From positions 62,001 through 126,000 of the forward strand of contig NZ_QAOJ01000015.1 in assembly GCF_003050835.1 (NCBI RefSeq): a DNA stretch of 64,000 bases, read 5' to 3'. The DNA comes from Pseudomonas sp. GV071. GTDB taxonomy: Bacteria; Pseudomonadota; Gammaproteobacteria; Pseudomonadales; Pseudomonadaceae. The notes below the pieces were generated by a model. It made no database searches. It saw only the letters and a list, made by a program, of their open reading frames with translations, and was not told the origin of the DNA. The position numbers were made by a program, and so were the translations under genes. This document shows, in pieces, positions 1 to 8,081 of the stretch; the stretch's first letter is position 1, and the number at the start of each line of letters is the position of its first letter.

Positions 1-253
1 CGCCATTGCCAAACGCCAACAACAAGGTGCCCACCGCTGCTGCGGCGCGCCACTCCCGCCAGGTCGGCGCCGGCGTACCGCGTAAACGCAGGTAGCCATA
101 CATCAGGCTGCCGGCAATCAAAAAACGCACCGCCGCCATTAACAAAGGTGGCCAGGTCTCCACCCCGATGCGGATCGCCAGATAAGTGGAACCCCAAATA
201 ATGTAGAGCGCGGCAAAAGCAGCAATGAGCAACAGCGGAACACGCGGACGCAT
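1..253 (-). CDS. EamA-family (DMT) exporter, N-terminal part
   Basis: The gene starts with ATG at 253 and runs off the left edge, so only about 84 codons are visible. The protein opens with a short basic stretch and then hydrophobic segments at about residues 6-22 and 34-52. The segment IIWGSTYLAIRIGVETWPP is the signature of the EamA drug/metabolite transporter superfamily (YedA/RhaT-like), which normally has ten membrane helices and about 290-300 residues. By family it exports a small metabolite or drug across the inner membrane; the substrate cannot be inferred. The start codon is preceded by GCCTTTCC on the coding strand, a poor ribosome site, so the exact start is less certain than the family. 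Confidence 0.75.
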   Translation of the reverse strand, partial: MRPRVPLLLIAAFAALYIIWGSTYLAIRIGVETWPPLLMAAVRFLIAGSLMYGYLRLRGTPAPTWREWRAAAAVGTLLLAFGNG

Positions 254-319
254 GGAAAGGCTCGATGGGCGGCAGGCAAGAGAGGGAGTGTAGGAGGTGA
301 AACAGGGAAGGCGACAGGC

Positions 320-660
320 ACAGTCAGCAAGGGGATTGGGGATACAGCCGAATCGGATGGCCGCCCTCCTCCCTTACTGGGAAAAGCGCGCAGGCTTTTG
401 ATCGTGATCTTGATCTGGCTTTTGATCCACCCGCCCCGTTAGCGAAGGCCGAGTGCAGGCGCTGCGTAAGGGGTCGAGCGGCCGGGAGCCGCGAGAGGCG
501 TGATGGGCCATGGATGGCCCGTCTCGCCGGCCCCTGGAGCAGCGCCGGAGCGAGGGGAGTCGCAGCGCAGCGGAGACCCGAGGTCGGGGCAAGCGTTTTG
601 GTTACTTTGCCGCGACTGGCAAAGTGACTCGCCTGTAAGAGGCGAAACCAAACGTTCAGC
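320..660. repeat. Dispersed structured intergenic element (non-coding)
   Basis: The 504-bp gap 254-757 contains no convincing gene. Much of it looks like a repeated Pseudomonas intergenic element. Its right half can fold as a three-way junction: CGTTTTGGTT (594-603) pairs imperfectly with AAACCAAACG (645-654), enclosing a perfect hairpin ACTTTGCC/GGCAAAGT (604-611/618-625) and a second one TCGCC/GGCGA (629-633/641-645). Further left, GCGAGA/TCTCGC (491-496/522-527) encloses GGGCCA/TGGCCC (505-510/515-520). Open frames across it have no family likeness and are treated as spurious. Assignment as a dispersed family rests on my recollection of similar sequence in other pseudomonads. The outer limits are approximate. 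Confidence 0.5.
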
Positions 661-705
661 ACACGCAATAAAGAAGAACTACGACGCCTGCGAGGGAGGC
701 GAAAC

Positions 706-738
706 GGCGGATATCCGCTACGCAGATATTCGCCCTAC
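706..738. repeat. REP-like palindrome next to DUF1820 gene
   Basis: GGCGGATATCCGC (706-718) and GCAGATATTCGCC (722-734) are imperfect inverted copies ending in CCTAC, the usual look of a Pseudomonas extragenic palindrome. It lies downstream of the minus-strand gene that ends at 758 and may act in 3' end stability. Confidence 0.5.
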
Positions 739-757
739 AAAGGCAGACCGAACGAAA

Positions 758-1084
758 TCACTTATCCGGCATAGGCATCGGAAACGGCATCACATTCCCC
801 GTCCCCGGCCGCGCCTCACTGATCTTCGGCGTCCCCAACCGCTCCACCTCATCAATCCGCACAATGGCATGCATCGGCACAAAACTGCGCACCACACCCT
901 CGAACTGCGCCTTCAGCTTCTCCTCACTGGGATCCACCACCACCTGCGTGCGCTCGCCAAAGACAAACTCCTCGACCTCGAGAAAGCCCCACAGATCGCT
1001 CTGATAGATCTGCTTGGCGTACATCTCGAACACCTGGCCCTGGTTGAGGAAGATCACCTTATAGATAGGTTCACGCTTGCTCAT
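758..1084 (-). CDS. DUF1820 family protein
   Basis: This 108-residue protein matches in length and composition the small DUF1820 proteins of gamma-proteobacteria, which are encoded next to miaB in pseudomonads. No function is established. It starts MSKREPIYKVIFLNQGQVFE, is rich in acidic residues in the middle (EEVEEFVFGE, SEEKLKAQFE) and ends in a Pro/Met-rich tail. It has no signal peptide or membrane segment, so it is probably cytoplasmic. The ATG at 1084 is preceded by GGTTTATCTCCTTCTC on the top strand, that is, a GAAGGAG ribosome site on the coding strand, which fixes the start. It is divergent from miaB. Confidence 0.8.
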   Translation of the reverse strand: MSKREPIYKVIFLNQGQVFEMYAKQIYQSDLWGFLEVEEFVFGERTQVVVDPSEEKLKAQFEGVVRSFVPMHAIVRIDEVERLGTPKISEARPGTGNVMPFPMPMPDK

Positions 1085-1175
1085 GAGAAGGAGATAAACC
1101 GTGGGAAATTTTCGGGGGCGGGATCATAGCATAGCCTCCCGGCAGGCAATGCTAGGCCGCGTGGCCGCGCATCAC

Positions 1176-1181
1176 TATAAT
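1176..1181 (+). promoter_or_regulatory. Probable -10 box of miaB promoter
   Basis: A perfect TATAAT lies 35 bp upstream of the miaB ATG. No good -35 box is seen at 16-18 bp, so the promoter call rests on the -10 and position alone. Confidence 0.45.
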
Positions 1182-1215
1182 GCGCGGTTCTTCGAACCCG
1201 CCCCCTCGAGCCCGC

Positions 1216-2571
1216 ATGAGCAAGAAGCTGTATATCGAAACCCACGGTTGCCAGATGAACGAGTACGACAGCTCGCGCATGATCGACCTGCTGGGCGAAC
1301 ATCAGGCCCTGGAAGTCACCGCCCGCGCGGAAGACGCCGATGTCATCCTGCTCAATACCTGCTCGATTCGTGAGCGCGCTCAGGACCGGGTGTACTCCCA
1401 GTTGGGCCGCTGGCGTGAGCTGAAACTGGCCAAGCCGGACATGGTGATCGCCGTCGGCGGTTGCGTGGCCAGCCAGGAAGGCGCGGCGATCCGTGACCGC
1501 GCGCCCTATGTCGACGTGGTGTTCGGCCCGCAAACCCTGCACCGTCTGCCGGAAATGATCGACGCCGCGCGCATCACCCGCCTGCCGCAGGTGGACGTCA
1601 GCTTCCCGGAAATCGAGAAATTCGACCGCCTGCCCGAACCACGCATCGACGGTCCCAGCGCCTATGTGTCGATCATGGAAGGCTGCAGCAAGTACTGCAC
1701 CTTCTGCGTGGTGCCTTATACCCGTGGCGAGGAAGTCAGCCGGCCGTTCGACGATGTGCTGGCCGAGGTGATTCACCTGGCCGAGCACGGCGTGCGCGAA
1801 GTGACCCTGCTGGGGCAGAACGTCAACGGCTTCCGGGGCGTCACCCATGACGGCCGTACCGCCGACCTGGCCGAGCTGATCCGTGTGGTCGCTGCCATCG
1901 ACGGTATCGACCGCATCCGCTACACCACCTCGCACCCGCTGGAGTTTTCCGACAGCCTGATCCGCGCCCACGCCGAAGTGCCGGAGCTGGTGAAACACCT
2001 GCACCTGCCCGTGCAGGCTGGCTCCGACCGCATTCTGGCGGCGATGAAGCGCAACCACACCGTGCTTGAGTACAAGTCGAAGATCCGCAAGCTGAAGGCC
2101 GCTGTGCCGGGCATCAGCATCACCTCGGACTTTATCGTCGGCTTCCCTGGCGAAACCGAAAAAGACTTCGAAAACACCATGCAGCTGGTGGCAGATGTCG
2201 GTTTCGACTTCTCCTATTCCTTCGTTTACAGCGCTCGTCCCGGCACCCCGGCGGCGGATCTACCGGACGAGATCCCGGCGGAAACCAACCGCGAGCGCCT
2301 GGCGCGTCTGCAACACCGGCTGGACCAGCAAGGCTTCGAGATCAGCCGCCAGATGGTCGGCAGCATCCAGCGCGTATTGGTCAATGACTTCTCCAAACGC
2401 GACCCTGGCCAGCTCACCGGGCGCACCGAGAACAACCGTATCGTCAATTTCCGCTGTGATAATCCGCGCCTGATCGGCCAGTTCGCCGACGTACGGATCG
2501 ACGAAGCCAGACCGCATTCCTTGCGCGGCAGTCTGGTCACTGAAGACGAAGCCGTGGCCGAGTGCCACTAA
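1216..2571 (+). CDS. miaB: tRNA-2-methylthio-N6-dimethylallyladenosine synthase MiaB
   Basis: MiaB is a radical-SAM methylthiotransferase that converts i6A37 to ms2i6A37 in tRNAs reading codons that start with U. The 451-residue protein has the family layout: an N-terminal UPF0004 domain with Cys12, Cys49 and Cys83 for the auxiliary 4Fe-4S cluster, a radical-SAM domain with Cys157-x3-Cys161-x2-Cys164, and a C-terminal TRAM domain (about 375-440). The ATG at 1216 (MSKKLYIETHGCQMN) is chosen over an upstream in-frame start at 1180, because homologues begin here and the -10 box at 1176 would overlap the longer form. It precedes phoH with an 87-bp gap that holds a hairpin, the same order as in other pseudomonads. 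Confidence 0.97.
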   Translation: MSKKLYIETHGCQMNEYDSSRMIDLLGEHQALEVTARAEDADVILLNTCSIRERAQDRVYSQLGRWRELKLAKPDMVIAVGGCVASQEGAAIRDRAPYVDVVFGPQTLHRLPEMIDAARITRLPQVDVSFPEIEKFDRLPEPRIDGPSAYVSIMEGCSKYCTFCVVPYTRGEEVSRPFDDVLAEVIHLAEHGVREVTLLGQNVNGFRGVTHDGRTADLAELIRVVAAIDGIDRIRYTTSHPLEFSDSLIRAHAEVPELVKHLHLPVQAGSDRILAAMKRNHTVLEYKSKIRKLKAAVPGISITSDFIVGFPGETEKDFENTMQLVADVGFDFSYSFVYSARPGTPAADLPDEIPAETNRERLARLQHRLDQQGFEISRQMVGSIQRVLVNDFSKRDPGQLTGRTENNRIVNFRCDNPRLIGQFADVRIDEARPHSLRGSLVTEDEAVAECH

Positions 2572-2578
2572 AGCCGCA

Positions 2579-2606
2579 GATGCCCGAGCTTTCCCACTCG
2601 GGCATC
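2579..2606 (+). terminator. Hairpin after miaB
   Basis: GATGCCCGAG (2579-2588) and CTCGGGCATC (2597-2606) form a perfect 10-bp stem with an 8-nt loop. No T-tract follows, so it could be a weak terminator or an mRNA processing/stability element between miaB and phoH rather than a classical intrinsic terminator. Confidence 0.5.
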
Positions 2607-2658
2607 CGGGGTTATCCTTCGTTTCACCTTACTTGCCGAGTGGCGGCTACACACGACC

Positions 2659-3678
2659 TTGAACGCACCCATAGAACCGCATCGTTTTATCCTCGAACCC
2701 TTTGAAGCTCGCCGCTTCGCCAATCTGTGCGGGCAATTCGACGAGCACCTGCGCTTGATCGAACAGCGCCTGGCCATCGAGATCCGCAACCGCGGCAACC
2801 AGTTCGAACTGGTGGGCGCTCCCGAAACTACCCAAGCCGCCGAGCAACTGCTGCGCCGCCTGTACCGGGAAACCAACGCCACCCAACTGTCCCCCGATAT
2901 TGTCCATCTGTTCCTGCAGGAGTCTGCGGTGGAAGAGTTGGCCAGCAACACGGTGGAAGCCAGTGTCGCCCTGCGCACCCGCAAGGGCATGATTCGCCCC
3001 CGCGGCGTCAATCAGCAGCGCTACGTGAAGTCGATCCTCAACCACGACATCAATTTCGGCATCGGCCCGGCCGGTACCGGCAAAACCTACCTGGCCGTGG
3101 CCTGTGCCGTGGATGCCTTGGAGCGCGAGCAGATCCGCCGCATCCTGCTGGTGCGCCCGGCGGTGGAAGCCGGCGAGAAGCTCGGTTTTCTGCCGGGCGA
3201 CCTGTCGCAGAAGATCGACCCGTACCTGCGCCCGCTCTACGACGCCCTGTACGAAATGCTCGGTTTCGAGCAAGTGGCCAAGCTTATCGAGAAACAGGTG
3301 ATCGAAGTGGCACCGCTGGCCTACATGCGCGGTCGCACCCTTAACAACAGCTTCATCATTCTCGACGAAAGTCAGAACACCACCCTCGAGCAGATGAAGA
3401 TGTTCCTCACCCGGATCGGCTTTGGCTCCACCGCCGTGATCACTGGCGACATCACCCAGGTCGACCTGCCGCGTGGCACCAAGTCGGGCCTGACCCACGT
3501 GATCGACGTATTGAAGGACGTGCCTGGCATTTCCTTTACCCACTTCCTGTCCAAGGACGTGGTGCGCCACCCGCTGGTGCAGCGCATTGTCGAGGCCTAT
3601 GAGCGCTTCGAAACGGCGGCCGAAAGCACTGCCTCTGTAAACAAGAAGGCACCCGAGGCAGACCGCGGCAATGCTTGA
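2659..3678 (+). CDS. phoH: PhoH family ATPase
   Basis: This 339-residue PhoH/YbeZ protein is a cytoplasmic P-loop NTPase linked to RNA metabolism and to YbeY; the exact reaction is unsettled. Walker A is GPAGTGKT at residues 136-143, and the Walker B region is FIILDESQN around residue 234. An N-terminal KH-like region precedes the ATPase core. The start codon is TTG at 2659 (MNAPIEPHRF...), which agrees with homologues that also use this start. The 3' end overlaps ybeY by 8 bp, so the two are translationally coupled in the conserved ybeZ-ybeY-ybeX-lnt operon. Confidence 0.93.
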   Translation: MNAPIEPHRFILEPFEARRFANLCGQFDEHLRLIEQRLAIEIRNRGNQFELVGAPETTQAAEQLLRRLYRETNATQLSPDIVHLFLQESAVEELASNTVEASVALRTRKGMIRPRGVNQQRYVKSILNHDINFGIGPAGTGKTYLAVACAVDALEREQIRRILLVRPAVEAGEKLGFLPGDLSQKIDPYLRPLYDALYEMLGFEQVAKLIEKQVIEVAPLAYMRGRTLNNSFIILDESQNTTLEQMKMFLTRIGFGSTAVITGDITQVDLPRGTKSGLTHVIDVLKDVPGISFTHFLSKDVVRHPLVQRIVEAYERFETAAESTASVNKKAPEADRGNA

Positions 3679-4126
3679 GCTTGATCTGCAAAACGCCAGC
3701 AGTGCCGCCAGCCCAAGCGAAGCCCAGTTCCGCCAATGGTGCGAATTGGCGCTGCGCCAGCGCACGGCCGACTCCGAGCTGACCATCCGCCTGGTGGATG
3801 AAGCCGAGGCTCGCGAACTCAACCACACCTATCGGCAGAAAGACTACGCCACCAACGTGCTGTCTTTTCCTGCCGACGTGCCCGATGAACTGCTCGACAT
3901 CCCCCTGCTTGGCGATCTGGTGATCTGCGTGCAGGTGGTCGACCGCGAAGCCGCCGAACAAGGCAAAAGCCTCGAGGCCCATTGGGCCCATTTGGTGATT
4001 CACGGCTGCTTGCACTTATTGGGCTACGACCATATCGATGACGACGAAGCCGTCGAAATGGAAACCTTGGAACAACAATTGCTCGCTGAACTGGGTCACC
4101 CTGACCCCTATGCAGGCGACGAATAG
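3671..4126 (+). CDS. ybeY: Endoribonuclease YbeY (rRNA maturation)
   Basis: YbeY is a zinc-dependent single-strand endoribonuclease involved in 16S rRNA 3' maturation and ribosome quality control. The 151-residue protein carries the family's zinc motif HGCLHLLGYDH at residues 111-121, with His111, His115 and His121 as ligands. Length is typical. The ATG at 3671 lies inside the end of phoH, giving an 8-bp overlap. It is followed after 41 bp by ybeX, preceded by an AAAGGAA ribosome site. Confidence 0.96.
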   Translation: MLELDLQNASSAASPSEAQFRQWCELALRQRTADSELTIRLVDEAEARELNHTYRQKDYATNVLSFPADVPDELLDIPLLGDLVICVQVVDREAAEQGKSLEAHWAHLVIHGCLHLLGYDHIDDDEAVEMETLEQQLLAELGHPDPYAGDE

Positions 4127-4167
4127 CCTGGCTCCCAGGCACCAGAAAGGAACACTGAGTAAACAGC

Positions 4168-5007
4168 ATGAGCGAAGACCGATCGAGCAGCGGGCAAAAA
4201 TCCTGGTTAGGCAAAATTACCCAGGCTTTTGCCCATGAGCCGAAAAACCGCCAGGAGCTCCTCGAGCTGCTGCGCGAAGCCCACCAGAACAAACTCCTCG
4301 ACAGCGAAGCGCTGGCCATCGTCGAAGGCGCCATCCAGGTGGCCGACCTGCAGGTGCGCGACATCATGGTGCCGCGCTCGCAGATGGTCAGCATCAAGGC
4401 TGGCCTGACCCCGCAGGAGTTGATTCCAGCGATCACCGAGTCCGCTCACTCGCGCTACCCGGTCATCGGCGAAAGCCTGGATGACGTGATCGGCGTGCTG
4501 CTGGCCAAAGACCTGCTGCCGCTGGTGCTGCAGCGCGACAGCCAGGCCTTCAACATCAAAGACATGCTCCGCCCGGCCACCTTCGTGCCCGAGTCCAAGC
4601 GCCTCAACGTGCTGCTGCGCGAGTTCCGCGCCAACCACAACCACATGGCCATCGTCATCGACGAATACGGCGGCGTGGCCGGTCTGGTGACCATTGAGGA
4701 CGTGCTGGAGCAGATCGTCGGCGACATCGAAGACGAACACGACGTCGAGGAAGACAGCTACATCAAACCGCTGCCCAGCGGCGACTTCCTGATCAAGGCC
4801 CTGACCCCTATCGACGCCTTCAATGAGTCGTTCGACAGCGAGTTTACCGACGATGAATTCCACACCGTCGGTGGCCTGGTGATGAGCGCCTTCGGCCATC
4901 TGCCCAAGCGCAACGAAGTGGCCGAAATCGGCGACTTCCGTTTCCGCGTATTGAGCGCCGACAGCCGCCGCATTCACCTGCTGCGCCTGACCCGCATCGA
5001 CCGGTAA
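4168..5007 (+). CDS. ybeX: HlyC/CorC family CBS-domain protein YbeX
   Basis: This 279-residue protein has two CBS domains (about residues 65-185) and a C-terminal CorC_HlyC domain (about 195-275). It lacks the N-terminal membrane domain of larger CorC proteins, as is usual for YbeX. Its proposed roles are magnesium/cobalt efflux modulation and ribosome maturation; both come from family knowledge. The ATG at 4168 gives MSEDRSSSGQKSW, matching the usual serine-rich start. It sits between ybeY and lnt. Confidence 0.9.
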   Translation: MSEDRSSSGQKSWLGKITQAFAHEPKNRQELLELLREAHQNKLLDSEALAIVEGAIQVADLQVRDIMVPRSQMVSIKAGLTPQELIPAITESAHSRYPVIGESLDDVIGVLLAKDLLPLVLQRDSQAFNIKDMLRPATFVPESKRLNVLLREFRANHNHMAIVIDEYGGVAGLVTIEDVLEQIVGDIEDEHDVEEDSYIKPLPSGDFLIKALTPIDAFNESFDSEFTDDEFHTVGGLVMSAFGHLPKRNEVAEIGDFRFRVLSADSRRIHLLRLTRIDR

Positions 5008-5037
5008 AAATGTTCGACGCACTTACCAATCGAGAAC

Positions 5038-5070
5038 GTAGGTTGGGTTGAGCCGCAGGCGAAGCCCAAC
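5038..5070. repeat. REP-like repeat between ybeX and lnt
   Basis: A GTAGGTTGGGTT half and a GAAGCCCAAC half form an imperfect palindrome around GAGCCGCAGGC. The pattern is typical of a repeat family in environmental pseudomonads. It lies inside an otherwise conserved operon (ybeX to lnt gap 110 bp). Confidence 0.55.
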
Positions 5071-5117
5071 GTTACGCATACGACCGCAACACCGATCTAC
5101 CGACCAACAGGAAAACA

Positions 5118-6638
5118 ATGAACTGGATTTCTAAGGCCGGTTGGCCAGGCAACGTCATCGCGCTCGCCGCCGGCGCCATCACCACCCTCGCCCTCGCCCC
5201 CTTCGATATCTGGCCGCTGGCCCTGCTCTCCATCGCCCTGTTCTACCTCGGCCTGCGCGACCTGACGCCGCGCCAGGCCATGGGCCGTGGCTGGTGCTTT
5301 GGCTTTGGCGTGTTCGTCGCTGGCACCAGTTGGATCTACGTCAGCATTCACGACTACGGCGGCGCCTCGGCGCCGCTGGCGCTGTTCCTGACGGTCGGCT
5401 TCTGCGCCTGCATCGCCTGGTTCTTTGCCTTGCCGGCGTTCCTCTGGGCGCGCTGGCTACGCCGGGTAGAGGCACCACTGGCCGACGCCCTGGCGTTCGC
5501 CGCGCTGTGGCTGGCGCAGGAAGCCTTCCGCGGCTGGTTCCTCACCGGCTTCCCTTGGCTGTACGCCGGCTACAGCCAGCTCGATGGCCCGCTCAGCGCC
5601 CTGGCGCCGGTGGGCGGCATCTGGCTGATTTCCTTTGTGCTGGCGCTGACGGCGGCGCTGCTGATCAACCTGCCGCGCCTCGGTCAGCGCAAGGCGTTCC
5701 TGGCCGCAGGCGTGGTCCTGCTGATTGCGCCATGGGCAGTGGCGCTGGGCCTGAAGAACCATGCCTGGACCGAACCGGCCGGCGCTCCGCTGAAGGTGGC
5801 GGCAATCCAGGGCAACGTCGCCCAGGAAATGAAGTGGAACCCCGAGCACGTCAACGCGCAGCTGGCCCTGTACCGCGACCTGAGTTTCAGCGCCAAGCCG
5901 GTGGACCTGATCGTCTGGCCGGAAACCGCAGTGCCGATTCTCAAGGAGTTCGCCGACCCGTACCTGGGTGTGATGAACCGTTTCGCCAATGACCGTCAGG
6001 CCACTCTGATCACCGGCGTGCCGGTACGCCAGACCAATGCGCAGGGCGAAAAGCGCTACTACAACGGCATCACCGTGGTCGGCCAGGGCAGCGGCACCTA
6101 CCTGAAACAGAAGCTGGTGCCGTTCGGTGAGTACGTGCCGCTGCAGGATGTGCTGCGCGGCCTGATCGCCTTCTTCGACCTGCCGATGTCCGACTTCGCC
6201 CGCGGCCCGTCCGACCAGGCATTGCTGGATGCCAAGGGATACAAGATTGCGCCGTTCATTTGTTATGAAGTGGTGTACCCGGAATTTGCCGCCGGCCTGT
6301 CGGCGCAAAGCCAGCTGCTGCTCACGGTGAGCAACGACACCTGGTTCGGCACCTCGATTGGCCCGCTGCAACACCTGCAGATGGCGCAGATGCGCGCACT
6401 GGAAGCCGGGCGCTGGATGATCCGTGCCACCAACAATGGCGTCACCGGCCTGATCGACCCGTTCGGCCACATCACCACGCAGATTCCACAGTTCGAACAA
6501 GGCGTGTTGTACGGCGATGTGGTGCCGATGCAGAAGCTGACACCGTACCTGCAGTGGCGCTCGTGGCCGCTGGTGATCGTCTGCTTCCTGCTGTTTGGCT
6601 GGGCACTGCTGGCGAGCCGAATCGCTAAAACCGTCTGA
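5118..6638 (+). CDS. lnt: Apolipoprotein N-acyltransferase
   Basis: Lnt transfers a third acyl chain to the N-terminal cysteine of outer-membrane-bound lipoproteins at the periplasmic face of the inner membrane. The 506-residue protein has a membrane domain of several helices (about residues 10-215), a nitrilase-like catalytic domain (about 225-470) and a last helix near the C-terminus. The Glu-Lys-Cys triad is visible as Glu269 (WPETAVP), Lys330 (YLKQKLVPFGE) and Cys382 (FICYEVVYPE). The window also encodes several lipoprotein substrates (LptE, RlpA, transglycosylase, MORN protein). Confidence 0.96.
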   Translation: MNWISKAGWPGNVIALAAGAITTLALAPFDIWPLALLSIALFYLGLRDLTPRQAMGRGWCFGFGVFVAGTSWIYVSIHDYGGASAPLALFLTVGFCACIAWFFALPAFLWARWLRRVEAPLADALAFAALWLAQEAFRGWFLTGFPWLYAGYSQLDGPLSALAPVGGIWLISFVLALTAALLINLPRLGQRKAFLAAGVVLLIAPWAVALGLKNHAWTEPAGAPLKVAAIQGNVAQEMKWNPEHVNAQLALYRDLSFSAKPVDLIVWPETAVPILKEFADPYLGVMNRFANDRQATLITGVPVRQTNAQGEKRYYNGITVVGQGSGTYLKQKLVPFGEYVPLQDVLRGLIAFFDLPMSDFARGPSDQALLDAKGYKIAPFICYEVVYPEFAAGLSAQSQLLLTVSNDTWFGTSIGPLQHLQMAQMRALEAGRWMIRATNNGVTGLIDPFGHITTQIPQFEQGVLYGDVVPMQKLTPYLQWRSWPLVIVCFLLFGWALLASRIAKTV

Positions 6639-6664
6639 CCTGGCATAGCTCCTACGGGATCGAG

Positions 6665-7426
6665 TTACCGGTAGAACAACGGATAGGCAATCTGCCCCGC
6701 CACTTCGTTGAGCAGGTTGCCGGTCTGCCACATGGTTTTGCTTTCCGGCAACCAGCCACCCAACGGCCGCTGATTGGGCACGCTGATAAAGCCCACCGGC
6801 GCGCTGACCACCTGCAAACCAGCCTGTTCGAAACACCACCGCGACCGCGGCATATGTGCGGCCTGGGTCACCAGCACCACGCGCTGAATACCGGCGGCGT
6901 GCAGGATGGTGGCGCTCAGTTGCGCGTTCTCCCAGGTGGTGTTGCTCTGTCCTTCCTGCCAGCGCACGGGCACACCAAGGTCCTGGCTCATCACGTCGGC
7001 CATCAGCGCCGCCTCACTGACCGCCTCGCCATACGGCTTGCCGCCACTGATCAGCACCGGTAAGCCGGAGGCTTTGGCCAGGCGCGCGGCATAACGCACG
7101 CGCTCCACCGCCAGGTGGCTGGCCTGATCGCCGCCCCAGGCCGGATCGTCGCGCTCACGCCCGGCGCCGAGCACCACAATCGCATCCGCCTGCGTCGCCA
7201 GACCGGCCCACTGACTCTGCGCCAGTGCCGGTTCACGCTCGACCAGTTTGGCCAGGCCTTCCACGGCCACCGGCAAGCTGCTCAACCACAGCCCGCCCAG
7301 GCCGAGAACAAAACAGCCAAGGGCCAGGCGCGGCATGCGTCGACGCAGCCACCAGGCCAGTAACAGCAGCAGGAACAGGCAGCCAGGCGGCAGCAGCAGT
7401 TGTTTGAATAGATATCGCAGGACCAT
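6665..7426 (-). CDS. YdcF/ElyC family membrane protein (DUF218)
   Basis: This protein of about 253 residues has two hydrophobic N-terminal segments (about residues 8-26 and 34-52) followed by a periplasmic or cytoplasmic DUF218 domain containing VVLGAGRERDDP, ISGGKPYGEA and VVLVTQAAHMPRS. These are the hallmarks of the ElyC/SanA/YdcF family. ElyC affects the undecaprenyl-phosphate lipid carrier and envelope integrity at low temperature; SanA affects envelope permeability. A specific role here is not shown. The ATG at 7426 is preferred to a GTG one codon upstream. It converges on lnt with a 26-bp gap. Confidence 0.85.
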   Translation of the reverse strand: MVLRYLFKQLLLPPGCLFLLLLLAWWLRRRMPRLALGCFVLGLGGLWLSSLPVAVEGLAKLVEREPALAQSQWAGLATQADAIVVLGAGRERDDPAWGGDQASHLAVERVRYAARLAKASGLPVLISGGKPYGEAVSEAALMADVMSQDLGVPVRWQEGQSNTTWENAQLSATILHAAGIQRVVLVTQAAHMPRSRWCFEQAGLQVVSAPVGFISVPNQRPLGGWLPESKTMWQTGNLLNEVAGQIAYPLFYR

Positions 7427-7453
7427 CACGCACCTCTCCAGGGTGCGCGCAGC

Positions 7454-7891
7454 CTACCGGGGTTTGGAGGCGCGGAACAACTGCGAGCCGCAGGCACTGC
7501 AAGGCTGGATGCCTTCACCAGGGTGCCAGTAGGCGGCGCTACCGCAGAGCGCGCAGAGCAGCTTTTGTCGACGACGCATCAGGCCTTTGGGCTTGGCCAC
7601 CTTGGCGATGTGCACGGGGCGCGCAGGTTTGATGGTGGGTGCGGGGCTTTGCTCGATCAGCGCCAGCTCCTTGGCCGCTGCGTGCCAACCGCGCAGCCAG
7701 TGCAGGTCGCGGTCGAGGTAGGCGCGAATCAGCTCCAGCTCGGCCGGACTAAGGCCACGCAGTTCGAGTTCTTCCGGAGTCTTGTTTTGCAGACGGCTGT
7801 CGCTGTCAGCTTCATCGAGGGCTATGGCAAGCCGATGCAACAGGCGCTCGTAGAGACCGCCCTGCGCTGCTTCGTGCCGTAATTCAGCCAT
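7454..7891 (-). CDS. Zinc ribbon-containing protein (YbeL/DUF1451-like)
   Basis: The 145-residue protein has an N-terminal helical, acidic region (YERLLHRLAIALDEADSD...) and a C-terminal zinc ribbon with two Cys-x2-Cys pairs, CALC and CSAC, about 20 residues apart. This layout fits the DUF1451/YbeL zinc-ribbon family. Function is unknown. An open frame extends upstream towards leuS, but the ATG at 7891 (MAELRHEAAQ) is the likely start, since the upstream part would occupy the leuS promoter region. It is divergent from leuS. Confidence 0.7.
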   Translation of the reverse strand: MAELRHEAAQGGLYERLLHRLAIALDEADSDSRLQNKTPEELELRGLSPAELELIRAYLDRDLHWLRGWHAAAKELALIEQSPAPTIKPARPVHIAKVAKPKGLMRRRQKLLCALCGSAAYWHPGEGIQPCSACGSQLFRASKPR

Positions 7892-8081
7892 CCTCACCCT
7901 CGCCAGCTCCGTGCCAGTTGCCCTTTCAGCAAAGCTTAGCGCTGCCCCTGCAAGCAGATGGCTGCTGCGACCAACGGCGGCGGCCCAGGCGACGGGCGTA
8001 ATCAGGGTTTCCCAGGCCGCAGCGGGCTCATGTATGCTACGGCGTTCTTCGCAACGTCCATTTTTCAGTCCAAAAGTAGCC

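Noticed and set aside
500..1129. 209-codon plus-strand frame over the left intergenic element
   Set aside because: It crosses a repeat and the antisense of the DUF1820 gene; composition is not protein-like.
1081..2058. 325-codon open frame antisense to miaB
   Set aside because: GC-rich codon bias opens long antisense frames here; miaB is unmistakable on the other strand and the antisense protein has no family features.
2647..3828. 393-codon minus-strand frame over phoH and ybeY
   Set aside because: Shadow of well-supported plus-strand genes with conserved motifs.
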